Of a stretch of DNA of 64,000 nt, positions 26,508-35,171 are shown one piece after another. Positions within the stretch are counted from its first letter, which is position 1; every line of letters starts with the position of its first letter. The stretch is from assembly GCF_030269445.1 (NCBI RefSeq), contig NZ_BSTJ01000016.1:179194-243193 (forward strand). The letters are read 5' to 3'. Below the pieces are notes generated by a model that had not been told where the DNA came from, searched no databases, and was given only the letters and a program-made list of their open reading frames with translations. The translations under genes were made by a program, and so were the position numbers. Source of the DNA: Actinoallomurus iriomotensis. Its GTDB lineage: Bacteria; Actinomycetota; Actinomycetes; Streptosporangiales; Streptosporangiaceae.

Positions 26508-26873
26508 TCAGTCATCCGGGTTGGCGTCGGGGTGAGCCGCTATGAACTTCTCATAGACCTCATCACCGATCTTCCCCCGCGCGCTGACCTCGACGCCTTC
26601 CTGCCTGGCCCATTCACGCACGTCACTGTTAGAGTATCCGCGCAGGCGAGGGGCCGTGTCGGCGGTCGGCCGACGGGAGCGGCCCGCCTGCTTCACCCGG
26701 GTCGCCTTCTCCAGATACGGCCTGAGGACCTCGATCGCCTCTTGCAGTTTCTTGAAGTTCTCATCACCGAGATCGATGGTGTAAGTGCTCTCGCCGATCT
26801 CGAAATCCCGCTTCGCGACGTCCTCGCCGTCATGACCGTCGAAATCATCCACCATGATGACCCTGGTTGCCAC
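26508..26873 (-). CDS. Divergent Lsr2-family protein
   Basis: A 121-residue paralogue of the adjacent lsr2 product. The dimerisation domain is recognisable (FEIGESTYTIDLGDENFKKL). The DNA-binding part reads YSNSDVREWARQEGVEVSAR followed by GKIGDEVYEKFIAAH, so the hook is RGK rather than RGR. The linker is less basic and the N-terminus more acidic. The GTG start at 26873 has AAGGAA upstream. It may form heterodimers with the canonical copy or modulate it. Confidence 0.88.
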   Translation of the reverse strand: MATRVIMVDDFDGHDGEDVAKRDFEIGESTYTIDLGDENFKKLQEAIEVLRPYLEKATRVKQAGRSRRPTADTAPRLRGYSNSDVREWARQEGVEVSARGKIGDEVYEKFIAAHPDANPDD

Positions 26874-27050
26874 TAATCGTTCCTTTCTCGGGGACGTTGC
26901 CTGAGCAAGGATAGTATTTCGGCACCCGTAGAAGGGGCATCCGGGCGCCTCGACGCGTCGTTATGGCGCCCGCGGCGGAACACCGGCCACCGTCACCGCC
27001 GCCCGGCATCCGGATCTTGTGCGACACGCGCGGTTCTCTATGCTGTCGCC

Positions 27051-27752
27051 GTGGGCGAACCAGTGGACGGATCAGTGAGCGAGCGCGTGGAAGCGGTCCT
27101 GTTCGACTTCTCCGGGACGCTGTTCGACGACACCGGAGTCCTTGACGCGCCGGCGCTGGTCGCTGCGGCCGCGCGGCAGGGTGTGACCCTCGGCGCGGCC
27201 GAGGCCGAGGACGTCATCCGGCGGACCCTGCGCCACGTCGACTCCCCTGCGGGGTTCGCCGCGCGCGAGGGCTGCGACCTGTCCCAGCAGGCGCACCGGA
27301 CGGTCTGGACCAAACTGATCGCCGAGGCCGGGCCGTTCGGTCCGGAACTCACCGAGGCGGTGTACTCCTGCCTCACCGACCCCGGCGCCTGGAGCCCGTA
27401 CCCGGACACCGTGCCGGTGCTGGGCGCGTTGCGCGACGCCGGAGTGCCCGTCGGTGTGCTCAGCAACATCGGCTGGGACATCCGGCCGGCCTTCGAACGG
27501 GTCGGCGCGCTGACCTCGCTGCGCACGGTCGTCCTCTCGTGCGAGCACGGTGTCGCCAAGCCCGACCCCGCGTTGTTCGCGCTCGCCTGCGAGCGCCTGG
27601 GCGCCCAACCGGCCCGCGTGCTGTACGTCGGCGACGACCCGGTGAAGGACGGCGCGGCGGTACGCGCGGGCCTGCCGGTCTACCTGCTCCCGAGCGAACG
27701 CGACGCGAACACGCCACGCGGCCTCGCGGCCGTGCTCCGCCTCGCGCTCTAG
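27051..27752 (+). CDS. HAD-superfamily hydrolase (subfamily IA)
   Basis: A 233-residue phosphatase-like enzyme. Motif I is LFDFSGTLFDD: the nucleophile Asp is present but the usual second Asp (DxD) is Ser, a variant that occurs in this family. Motif II is GVLSNIGWD, motif III includes the Lys of GVAKPDPALF, and motif IV is YVGDDPVKDG. The cap domain is helical (about 25-95). The start is uncertain: GTG at 27051 or GTG at 27075, neither with a good ribosome binding site. The substrate is unknown. The 3' end overlaps the convergent TetR remnant. Confidence 0.82.
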   Translation: MGEPVDGSVSERVEAVLFDFSGTLFDDTGVLDAPALVAAAARQGVTLGAAEAEDVIRRTLRHVDSPAGFAAREGCDLSQQAHRTVWTKLIAEAGPFGPELTEAVYSCLTDPGAWSPYPDTVPVLGALRDAGVPVGVLSNIGWDIRPAFERVGALTSLRTVVLSCEHGVAKPDPALFALACERLGAQPARVLYVGDDPVKDGAAVRAGLPVYLLPSERDANTPRGLAAVLRLAL

Positions 27753-28313
27753 GCCGACAGCCCGGCCAGAAGCAGATCCACCAGCCTCCACGTCGAGGGC
27801 GCCGCCCGCTCCGGCCGGAGCGCCTGGAGGGACGCGATGGCCGTCAGACCGGCGCGTACGTCCTCCACGGACACCTCGGCTCGGGACCGCACCGGCGCCG
27901 CGAGCGCGGTCGACGAGCCGTTCCAGTTCCCTCGCGTGCGCGCGGCGGTCTTCGGCGAACGCGGCCGCCGCGGGGTGGGAGCCGAACAGCGCCTCGTTCA
28001 GTCCCCGGTCCCGGATCCGGCGCTCCGCGAAACGGCGGATGGTCCCGCTCAGCGCACGCCAGGCGTCGGGCTCGTCGAGGGCCGCCCGCAGGTCCGCGCG
28101 GCACGCGGCCACATGCTCGGCGAGAGCGGCGGCGACCAGATCCGTCCGTGTGGGGAAGTGCCGGTAGACCGTCGCGATGCCCGGGCCCGCCCGCCGAGCG
28201 ATCTCGCGCATCGGCAGGTCCAGCCCTTGGTCGGCGAACGCGGCGCGCGCCACGGTGACGATGTGCCGGCGGTTGTGTTCCGCGTCCACCCGAGGTCTCC
28301 GAGTGACCGTCAT
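27749..28313 (-). pseudogene. TetR-family regulator with a frameshift
   Basis: Read from the ATG at 28313, the first about 140 residues are a normal TetR protein (HTH with LPMREIARRAGPGIATVYRH, then a helical domain). Near 27890 the frame moves: the natural continuation EVSVEDVRAGLTAIASLQAL to the TAG at 27749 lies in the other frame and is restored by removing one C. Without repair the protein runs on in a nonsense frame across the HAD gene. Its start codon lies inside the first codons of the divergent quinone reductase remnant, so the promoter region is also missing. Confidence 0.65.
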
Positions 28314-29211
28314 CCGCGCACCTCTCACTCTCCGGCGATCCGGAACAGGCGAAGTGCGGATCAGGGTGCGAACGGCCGGCGTCTCACCCGTCGACCTCGC
28401 CCTGCGGGCCGGCGACTCCCCCTCGCGTGACGGTCTCGCCCTGCCGCACGTCCCCGGGGCCGACGCGGCCGGGGTGATCGATGAGGTCGGCGCGGGAGTC
28501 GCCGGTTTCACGAACGGGGACGACATGTTCGGCGCGGTCGACGTCGCCCGCCTGGGCGGTGCGAGCGCCGAGTTCGCCGTGCCGGCGTTCTGGGCCGCGA
28601 AACCGAGCTCCATGCCCTGGGAGGAGGCGGGCGCCGCCGGCACGAGCGCCGAGACGGCGACCCGGGCCCTCGACCTGCTCGGCGCCGGCGAGGGGACGAC
28701 GCTGCTGATCGACGGGGCGGCGGGCGGCGTCGGGAGCGTCGCGGTCCAGCTCGCGACGGCGCGCGGGGCTCGCGTGATCGGGACGACCCGGCCCGAGAGT
28801 CATATCCTCCTCGCCGGGCTCGGCGCGACGCCCGTCGCGTACGGTCCGGGACTGGCCGGGCGGGTCCGCGCTCTCGGCGTCCCGCGGGTCGACCTGGCGC
28901 TCGACGTCGCCGGCGCGGGCTCGCTCGAGGAGCTCATCACCGTCACCGGCACGGCGACGGTGGTCACCCTCGCGGACTTCACCGGCCCGGAGCGCGGAGT
29001 GCGGCTCTCGCGCGGCCGGTACGGCGGAGAGCCGGACGGACGGCACGGACTCGCACTCGCCGCCGCTCTCTCGGCCGAGGGGCGGGTCCGGATCCCGGTT
29101 GAGCGGGTCTTCCCCGCGGCACGGGCGGCCGAGGCCCACGCGGCCGCCGCTCGGGGACCACGGCAGGGCAAGATCGTCATCGACCTCGCGGGGATGCGCG
29201 GTGCCGGCTGA
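28303..29211 (+). pseudogene. Quinone oxidoreductase (MDR family) lacking its normal N-terminus
   Basis: About 300 residues of an NADP-dependent quinone reductase: TAGVSPVDLALRAGD, PHVPGADAAGVIDEVGAGV and the nucleotide motif DGAAGGVGSVAVQLA are intact through to the stop. The normal first 20-25 residues (the MKA-type strand with GPEVL) are missing. The only usable start in frame is a GTG at 28303 that overlaps the divergent TetR start by 11 bases, leaving no room for a promoter. A deletion across the shared promoter would explain both. It might still be expressed from elsewhere. Confidence 0.55.
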
Positions 29212-29227
29212 CGGCCGGGCCGGGCGG

Positions 29228-29887
29228 TCACGCCGGCTCGGGGCCGTGGAGGACCTCTCGCTCCCACCGGTCTCGCGACTGCGTGTGCAGCCGCCAGTAG
29301 TGCTCGGCGATGTCGTCCGGGTCGAACGCGGTGCCGGCGGCGACGGGACCGGCCACCGTGACGCTGGCGACGTGGACGCCCGCGGGCCCGTACTCCTGGT
29401 CGAGCAGTTCCACCAGCGTCCGTACTCCCGCCTTGCCGAGTGAGAGACTGACGTACTCCGCCTTCGGCTCGGGCATGCCGCCGGTGATGAGGAACGAGCC
29501 GCTCCCCCGCCGCGCCATCTCCGGCGCGACGTGGGCGGCGGCGATGAGCGCTCCGACCACGTTGACCGCCCAGGCGTCCAGCTGGGCCCGCGCGGACGCC
29601 TCCCCGGGCCGGTCCGGGCGGATGAGGGCCGCGTTGTAGACGACGGCGTCCGGGAGGCCGAGCGCGCCGGACGCCGCGTCGAGGGCGGCGCGCAGCTCCG
29701 TCTCGTCGGTGCTGTCGGCGGTCAGCGGGACCACCGGCACGCCGAACGCCGACACGGCTTCGGCCGCGCCGGCGAGCGTTCCGGCGTTCCGGGTGATGAG
29801 GGCGACCGGCAGGCCCTCGCGGGCGAACCGCCGGGCGACCGACCGGCCGATCCCCGGCCCGGCTCCGATGACCACTGCTCCCGGCAT
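29228..29887 (-). CDS. Short-chain dehydrogenase/reductase
   Basis: A 219-residue Rossmann-fold oxidoreductase with the cofactor motif GAGPGIGRSVARRFA (about residues 8-22) and a YNAA strand. The classic YxxxK is replaced by a Leu/Ser-containing stretch (EYVSLSLGKAGVRTL), in which a Tyr and the Lys are not in the standard spacing, so catalysis may be atypical. The ATG follows AAGGAG. It diverges from the MerR gene at 29975, whose operator lies between them, so it is probably the MerR target. Confidence 0.8.
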   Translation of the reverse strand: MPGAVVIGAGPGIGRSVARRFAREGLPVALITRNAGTLAGAAEAVSAFGVPVVPLTADSTDETELRAALDAASGALGLPDAVVYNAALIRPDRPGEASARAQLDAWAVNVVGALIAAAHVAPEMARRGSGSFLITGGMPEPKAEYVSLSLGKAGVRTLVELLDQEYGPAGVHVASVTVAGPVAAGTAFDPDDIAEHYWRLHTQSRDRWEREVLHGPEPA

Positions 29888-29929
29888 GACCTGCTCCTTC
29901 TCTGGATGAGGACCGACAACCGGGACGTT

Positions 29930-29954
29930 AAGGTGTCACATCGGTGTGAAGGTC
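29930..29954. promoter_or_regulatory. Probable MerR operator
   Basis: A partly palindromic AAGGTGTCACA-TCG-GTGTGAAGGTC lies between the divergent SDR and MerR genes, 20 bases before the MerR start. The arms GTGTGAAGGTC and its imperfect counterpart are typical in size for MerR-type operators. Confidence 0.5.
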
Positions 29955-29974
29955 AACCCGGAGCGGGGAGTCAC

Positions 29975-30430
29975 ATGCGGATCGGTGCCCTGGCCCAGCG
30001 GACGGGCGTCAGCCGGCGGCTGCTGCGCTACTACGAGGAGCAGGGTCTGCTCCGGCCGCTGCGGCTGGCCAACGGCTACCGGGAGTTCGCCGAATCCGAC
30101 GTCACCGCGGTGCGTCACATCCGCGACCTGCTGGCCGCCGGCCTGCCCACCACGGTGATCGCGCGGCTGCTGGACTGCGTGCACGACGACGGTGAGCGGC
30201 TGGTCCCGTCGTCCTGCCCCGGAATGGTCACCGACCTGCGGCGGGAGCGCCACCGCATCGCCGAGGCGATCACCCGGCTTCAGTCGTCCCAGCAGGCGCT
30301 CGACACCATGCTCGCCGCCGCCCTGGGGCAGCCGGGGTTCACGGACGCATCAGCACCTTCCCGAACAATCGCTCCGCCGCGAGGCGGCGAAGGGTGGCGG
30401 GCAGTTCCGGCAGCGAGACCTCCGCGGTGA
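29975..30430 (+). CDS. MerR-family regulator
   Basis: A 151-residue regulator. The winged HTH is complete (MRIGALAQRTGVSRRLLRYY, then EEQGLLRPLRLANGYREF), followed by the dimerisation helix and a single Cys in SSCPGMV. The ATG follows GGAG. The last about 30 residues (after ALGQPGF) are Pro/Arg-rich and lie inside the 3' end of the convergent dehydrogenase gene, so the original C-terminus may have been replaced. It probably controls the divergent SDR gene. It borders the cyclitol cluster but shows no clear link to it. Confidence 0.82.
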   Translation: MRIGALAQRTGVSRRLLRYYEEQGLLRPLRLANGYREFAESDVTAVRHIRDLLAAGLPTTVIARLLDCVHDDGERLVPSSCPGMVTDLRRERHRIAEAITRLQSSQQALDTMLAAALGQPGFTDASAPSRTIAPPRGGEGWRAVPAARPPR

Positions 30431-31379
30431 CGAGCCGCTCGACGCCGAGGCCGTCCGGTGTGTCGGACAGCGCGCGCAGCGCGTGCGCGAAGTCGTCGCG
30501 CGTGGTCCCGTAGCTGCCGCCCACGAGGGCCGGGCGGCCCCGCCACGCGACGGCCTCGACGAGCTCGGAGCGCCGCACGCGGTCCAGGTCGCAGGCGAGG
30601 CCCGGCAGCCGGTCGCCGGCCGCGGTCCCGCCGTACAGCATGACCAGGCCGTCGCGGCGTACGGACGTCAGGGCCCGCTCCAGCAGCTCGGGCAGGACGA
30701 AGCTCGTCGCGACCACCGCGACGTCGTACGCACCGCCGGGCGTCTCGGCCAGCCTCGCGCCGCCGCCGGACGGCAGGGCGGCGCGCTCGGCGAGGAAGTC
30801 CAGCCGGTCCCGGTCACGGTTGGCCAGCAGCACGTGGGCGCCGTCCGCCTCGGCCAGCCGGGCGATGAGCACACCCGCCATGCCCGCGCCCAGCACACAG
30901 ATCCGCGCGCCGCGCAGGTCGGCGGCGCCGAGGTGGTGGCGGGTCATGGTGAGGCAGTGGGCGGCGCAGGCCAGCGGCTCGGCGAAGACCAGCCGCCGCT
31001 CGCCGACCCCCGCCGGAGCCGGCGGCAGCGCCCGCGCGAGCGCGGAGGCCTCCCCGCCCGCCCACATCCGGCGGGCGAAGCCGGTCCCCCGCCGCAGCGG
31101 GACGTTCGGGTCGAGGCAGACCCGCGAGCCGACCGGGAGCCGCGGCGTCGAGCTGCGCGTCACGACTCCGACCAGCTCGTGGCCGAACTGGCTCGGGCCC
31201 GGCCGCCGTCCGCCGATCTCCTTCAGATCGGAGCGGCAGACGCCGACGAGAGCCGGTTCGACCAGCACGGCGTGGGGCGTGTCCGGCCGCCGTGGTCGCT
31301 CGCAGGACAGGCGCGGCCCGGCGGGCGTCAGCTCGACGCTCATCGGCGTCCGTGTGGCCGGTTCGGCGCCGGGTGTCAA
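30339..31379 (-). CDS. Medium-chain dehydrogenase, ValN-like cyclitol reductase candidate
   Basis: A 346-residue zinc-type alcohol dehydrogenase fold. Catalytic-zinc ligands are plausible in GVCRSDLKEIGG and FGHELVG, the structural-zinc cysteine cluster is absent, and the Rossmann motif is VLGAGMAGVLIARL. In validamycin biosynthesis ValN, a protein of this class, reduces the ring double bond of an unsaturated C7-cyclitol; position beside the aminotransferase and pseudoglycosyltransferase suggests the same here. The TTG start at 31379 overlaps the aminotransferase stop and has GGAG five bases upstream; ATG at 31343 is the alternative. The assignment to a cyclitol substrate is inference. Confidence 0.7.
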   Translation of the reverse strand: MTPGAEPATRTPMSVELTPAGPRLSCERPRRPDTPHAVLVEPALVGVCRSDLKEIGGRRPGPSQFGHELVGVVTRSSTPRLPVGSRVCLDPNVPLRRGTGFARRMWAGGEASALARALPPAPAGVGERRLVFAEPLACAAHCLTMTRHHLGAADLRGARICVLGAGMAGVLIARLAEADGAHVLLANRDRDRLDFLAERAALPSGGGARLAETPGGAYDVAVVATSFVLPELLERALTSVRRDGLVMLYGGTAAGDRLPGLACDLDRVRRSELVEAVAWRGRPALVGGSYGTTRDDFAHALRALSDTPDGLGVERLVTAEVSLPELPATLRRLAAERLFGKVLMRP

Positions 31380-32635
31380 AGGGTCTCCAGCGCCTCACCG
31401 AACCGGTCCGCGACCAGGTTCGCGTCCTCGACCGACAGCACCAGCGGCGGCCGCAGCTCGATGACGTTGCCCTGGCCGTGCTCGGACACGCGGGTGATGA
31501 CCCGCAGGTCCGTGAGCGCCTTGTTCAGCGCGGTGGCCAGCCGGTTCGAGCGGGAGCCGTCGGGCTCGACCAGTTCGACGCCCAGCATGAGGCCGACGCC
31601 GCGGACGTCGCCCACGCACGGGAAGTCGGTCTGGAGCCCGCGCAGCCGGTCCACGAGGGCGGCGCCGGTGGTCCGCACGCCGGCGAGGAACTCCGGGCGC
31701 CGCACCTCGTTCAGCGTCGCGACGGCGGCCGCGGCGGACAGGGTGTGGCTGCCGTACGTGAAGCCGTGCATCGAGCGCGGCATGCCGACCAGGCGTTCCT
31801 CGGTGAGGATGGCGGCCAGCGGGAAACCGCTGCCGGTCAGGCCCTTCGACAGCGTCATGATGTGCGGGGTGACGCCGAAGTGGTCGGCGGCGAACAGGCT
31901 GCCGGTGCGGCCGAGCCCGGTCTGGTTCTCGTCGAAGATCAGGATGATGCCGCGCTCGTCGCAGAACTCCTTGAGCCGCTGGAGGTAGCCCGGCGGCGGC
32001 ACGACGTTGCCGCCCACTCCGCTGATCGGCTCGATGATCATCGCCGCCACGCTGCCGGAGCTGGCGTAGGTGATGAAGTCCTCGATCCGGTCGACGCACC
32101 ACATGCCGCAGGTGTCCGGTGTCTGCCGGTAGAAGCAGCGGAAGCAGTACGGTTCGGGCACGTGCACGGCGCCCGGCAGGTGGTACGGGAACGGCTCGCG
32201 CATCCGTGAGGTCCCGTTGTAGCTCGTGGCGGCGATGCTCTGGCCGACGTGCCCGCGGAAGGGCACGATGACGTCGCGCTTCCCGGTGAGCCACTGGGCG
32301 ATCTTGATGGCGCCCTCGTTGGCCGTCGAGCCGCCGGTGCTGCGCAGGTTGACCCGGGTGAGCGAGGGCGGGCTCAGCTCCACGAGCAGTTCCATCACCC
32401 GGTCGGTCGGTGTGGTCCGGAAGGAGGAGCTGGCGAACACCAGGTCGTCGAGCTGGCCGCGCACCGCCGCGACCACCGCCGGGTGGTTGTGCCCGAGCAC
32501 GAGGTTGAAGGTGCCGGACACGCAGTCGAGGTACTCCCGGCCCTCGGAGTCCCACACGCGGACGCCCTCGCCGTGCACCAGTTCCGCGTCGCCGAGCTCG
32601 TAGTAGGCGAAGGCCCGTGCGTCGGTCGCCTCCAT
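31376..32635 (-). CDS. Class III aminotransferase, ValM-like
   Basis: A 419-residue PLP-dependent aminotransferase. The cofactor aspartate is in LIFDENQTGLGRTG and the Schiff-base lysine in MTLSKGLTGSG. The region GGSTANEGAIKIAQ binds the phosphate. The insert HVPEPYCFRCFYRQTPDTCG contains several cysteines. The ATG shares a base with the pseudoglycosyltransferase stop, so the two are coupled. By analogy with ValM it would aminate a cyclitol ketone to give the amine acceptor for the pseudoglycosyltransferase. The donor and exact ketone are not determined by sequence. Confidence 0.82.
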   Translation of the reverse strand: MEATDARAFAYYELGDAELVHGEGVRVWDSEGREYLDCVSGTFNLVLGHNHPAVVAAVRGQLDDLVFASSSFRTTPTDRVMELLVELSPPSLTRVNLRSTGGSTANEGAIKIAQWLTGKRDVIVPFRGHVGQSIAATSYNGTSRMREPFPYHLPGAVHVPEPYCFRCFYRQTPDTCGMWCVDRIEDFITYASSGSVAAMIIEPISGVGGNVVPPPGYLQRLKEFCDERGIILIFDENQTGLGRTGSLFAADHFGVTPHIMTLSKGLTGSGFPLAAILTEERLVGMPRSMHGFTYGSHTLSAAAAVATLNEVRRPEFLAGVRTTGAALVDRLRGLQTDFPCVGDVRGVGLMLGVELVEPDGSRSNRLATALNKALTDLRVITRVSEHGQGNVIELRPPLVLSVEDANLVADRFGEALETL

Positions 32636-34059
32636 CACCGCACGTCCAGGCTGGCGAGCTGGGCGGTGACCCACGACTCGAGCGTCCACGGCCGCGCGGT
32701 CTCGCGGCGCAGCCGTGCCGCCTCCGCGCGCTCGGCCGGAGAGGCGAGCAGCCCGGCGGCGATCGCGTCGGCCTGCTCGACCAGGTCGTACGGGTTGACC
32801 GTACGGCACACCGGGCCGAGGATCTCGGCCGCGCCGGCCATCTCCGACAGCACCACGTCGGCGTCGCGCTCGTTGACCAGCGGCGCCTCGAAGACGCTGA
32901 GGTTCTGGCCGTCGACGGTGGAGTTGAACATCAGCAGGTCGGCGCGCTCGAAGCAGCCGAAGCTGTGGCCGACCTCGTTGTCGCAGTGCGTGCGCACGGT
33001 GTCGGGCCCCAGTTCGGCGTTGGCCTCGGCGACGGCCTTCTCCACGCGCCGTCGGTACTCCGCGTTGGCCTCGACGTACAGCCGGTTCGGGTTCATCCGC
33101 ACCAGCATGCGCGCGTCGCGCAGCCGTTCCTCCCGCCGCACGGCGAGGACGAAGGCGCGTACCGCTCGCTCACCGTTCTTGATCGGGTCGGTGCGCCCGG
33201 AGTGCACCACGAGCGGGCGGTCGCCGGCCCACTCCGCGATGCCGTCGGGCAGCCGCGCGTCGCGGCGGTGGAGCGTCTCGGGGCTGTAGCCGAGCGGCTG
33301 GGTGCGGACCCGGGTCAGGTGCCCGCCGCGCCGTACGGTGCCGGCCTGAAGGTCGACCTCGGCGTCCGGCAGCAGGTCGGCGACGCAGGCGAGGAAGTTC
33401 GCGCTCCAGCGGCGGGCGAAGAAGCCGATCGTGTCGGCGGCGAGCATGCCCTCCAGCACACCGACGCGCATCACGCGCGGCAGGATGCGCCAGTAGTCGG
33501 CCGAGGGCCACGGGATGTGCACGAACAGCAGAATCGGCGCGTCGGGGCGCTTCTCCCGCAGCCGCGCGGGGACGCACACGAGCTGGTAATCATGGACGAG
33601 GAAGACCGGGTCGGACTCACCCTCGGAGCGCCGCAGCATCTCGCCGGCGAAGTCCTCGGTGAACTCCCCGAAGCGCTCCCAGGCCGCCCGCGTCTCGTCG
33701 CCGAAGGACGGCTGCGTCCACCGGTCCCAGCCGTAGTTGTTGCCGGCCCACATCAGCTCGGCGGTGAAGAAGTTCTGCACGACGCGGAAGGTCTCGCGGT
33801 CGTGGCGCAGCTGGTGGAGGCGTACCCCGCGGCCCGACGGCAGCTCGATGCGCATGCCGTCGGGGTTCTCCAGGGCGGCCCGGTGGTCGTCGTCGCTGTC
33901 CGCGCTGACGATCCACGCGACGTCCAGGTAGCCGGCCTGCTCGGCGACGACGTTCCCGGTGCCGCCGGGGGCCAGCCACGCGCGCAGCTGCCCGGTCTCC
34001 GGCTCGGGCGCGTAGGTCACCACCGCGCGCTTGCTGGCGAGGAAGACGCGTCTGGTCAC
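32635..34059 (-). CDS. vldE: VldE/ValL-type pseudoglycosyltransferase
   Basis: A 474-residue GT-B protein related to trehalose-6-phosphate synthase. It follows VldE rather than OtsA: the start is VFLASKRAVVTY, then NYGWDRWTQPSFG, HIPWPSADYWRILP, HSGRTDPIKNGERAVRAF, MLVRMNPNRLYV and STVDGQNLSVFEAPLVNERD. VldE/ValL joins GDP-valienol to validamine 7-phosphate by a C-N bond without a true sugar donor. Nucleotide-binding Arg and Lys (GRTDPIKN) and the donor-loop Asp and Glu are kept. The start is the GTG at 34059, matching the VldE N-terminus; a GTG ten codons earlier belongs to an inserted repeat remnant. It is operonic with the aminotransferase and dehydrogenase downstream. Confidence 0.88.
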   Translation of the reverse strand: MTRRVFLASKRAVVTYAPEPETGQLRAWLAPGGTGNVVAEQAGYLDVAWIVSADSDDDHRAALENPDGMRIELPSGRGVRLHQLRHDRETFRVVQNFFTAELMWAGNNYGWDRWTQPSFGDETRAAWERFGEFTEDFAGEMLRRSEGESDPVFLVHDYQLVCVPARLREKRPDAPILLFVHIPWPSADYWRILPRVMRVGVLEGMLAADTIGFFARRWSANFLACVADLLPDAEVDLQAGTVRRGGHLTRVRTQPLGYSPETLHRRDARLPDGIAEWAGDRPLVVHSGRTDPIKNGERAVRAFVLAVRREERLRDARMLVRMNPNRLYVEANAEYRRRVEKAVAEANAELGPDTVRTHCDNEVGHSFGCFERADLLMFNSTVDGQNLSVFEAPLVNERDADVVLSEMAGAAEILGPVCRTVNPYDLVEQADAIAAGLLASPAERAEAARLRRETARPWTLESWVTAQLASLDVR

Positions 34060-34089
34060 GGCCCCTCCTTCGTCGGTTCGCTCGCTCAC
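34053..34089 (-). repeat. Internally deleted copy of the 69-bp repeat at the vldE start
   Basis: Read on the minus strand, GTGAGCGAGCGAA joins directly to CCGACGAAGGAGGGGCC and GTGACC. These are the first and last parts of the repeat unit at 36452-36727 with the middle removed. It provides the GAAGGAGG ribosome binding site and the GTG start used by the pseudoglycosyltransferase gene. Confidence 0.7.
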
Positions 34090-35015
34090 AGGCGATCCTC
34101 CGCAGGTCGTGGTTCGGGTGTTGCCTCGGCGAGGGCCACGGACGCCAGGCGGCGGGTGCCCTCGTCGACGTCGGCCGGACGCAGCCCGGCCAGCTCCGGC
34201 AGGTCCGCCGCCCGCTCGCTGTGCAGGCAGGCGTTGTCGGGCCGGCAGGCGTACGGCGTACCGGCCTTGGCGGTCGGGCGGATCGGCCGGTCGTCCAGGC
34301 CGAGTCCCTTGGCGATCCGGCCGGCCCACTCGTACCGGGACAGGCGTTCGGGCCCGCCCAGGTGGAGCACGCCCGTACGCCCGGCGTGCAGCAGCGCGGC
34401 GGACCAGGCGGCGACGTCGTCGACCAGGACCGGGGTGTTCCAGTGGTCGGCGGGCGCCGGGACGGCGCGGCCGTCGCGCAGCCCGCGCACGCAGGTGGTG
34501 AAGTAGTTGGGCCGGTGCCCGTCGGGGTCCCAGCCGTAGACGAGGCTGACCCGCAGCACCAGGGCGTTCCCGGTGTCGAGCAGGGTCCGCTCGCCGGCCA
34601 GTTTCGCCCGGCCGTACGCGTTGGCGGGCGCCACCGGATCGGACTCGCCGTAGCTGTGGCGGGTGCCGGGAAAGACGTTGTCGGTCGAGATCAGCAGGAC
34701 GGGCCGCCCGTCGGCGGCGGCCGCGAGGTTGGCGGCGCCGGCGCCGTGCGCGGCCATGGCCTCGTCGGCGTGCCGCTCGCACCAGGTGATGTCGGAGGGC
34801 CCGTGCACGACGACCAGGGCGTCCGGCGCGAGGCGCCGCACCGTCTCGGCGCAGGCGCGGCCGTCCCGTACGTCGAGCTCGCTCCACGGCGTGCCGTCCG
34901 CGGACCGGGCGGTCGGCGGGCGCCGGGAGCACAGGACCGCCCGGCCGCCCAGCCCACGCATGTGGGCGCCGATGCGGCCGCCGAGGTAGCCGCTGCCGAC
35001 GACCATCGTCAGCAC
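34086..35015 (-). CDS. RmlD-like NAD(P)-dependent reductase/epimerase (extended SDR)
   Basis: A 309-residue Rossmann protein: VVGSGYLGGRIGAHMRGLGG is the cofactor motif, STDNVFPG the Thr/Ser strand, and AYGRAKLAGE carries the catalytic Tyr and Lys. The C-terminal half resembles dTDP-4-dehydrorhamnose reductase. The GTG at 35015 has GAGG seven bases upstream; GTG 35033 and ATG 35006 are alternatives. It is the first gene of the leftward arm and overlaps the next gene's leader by a few bases. In this setting it probably reduces or dehydrates a cyclitol ketone; no direct counterpart is assigned. Confidence 0.75.
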   Translation of the reverse strand: MLTMVVGSGYLGGRIGAHMRGLGGRAVLCSRRPPTARSADGTPWSELDVRDGRACAETVRRLAPDALVVVHGPSDITWCERHADEAMAAHGAGAANLAAAADGRPVLLISTDNVFPGTRHSYGESDPVAPANAYGRAKLAGERTLLDTGNALVLRVSLVYGWDPDGHRPNYFTTCVRGLRDGRAVPAPADHWNTPVLVDDVAAWSAALLHAGRTGVLHLGGPERLSRYEWAGRIAKGLGLDDRPIRPTAKAGTPYACRPDNACLHSERAADLPELAGLRPADVDEGTRRLASVALAEATPEPRPAEDRL

Positions 35016-35171
35016 GGTCCGGCCTCGTGACACGCGCTTTCGGGCACGATCGGCGGGTTCCGGAATCGGCTCGTCGGTCGGGGTGATCGGTTTGTGAGGG
35101 TCGACGCCCCTCGTACCGGCGGCGTCACTGGTTCGGCGCCGGGAACGGCGCCCTCGCTCAGGTGCATCATC

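Noticed and set aside
32635..34059. Annotation as trehalose-6-phosphate synthase OtsA
   Set aside because: The sequence follows VldE in the N-terminus (LASKRA), WGWD-like region and STVDGQNLS-FEAPLVNERD loop, and the neighbours are an aminotransferase and cyclitol-type genes rather than otsB.
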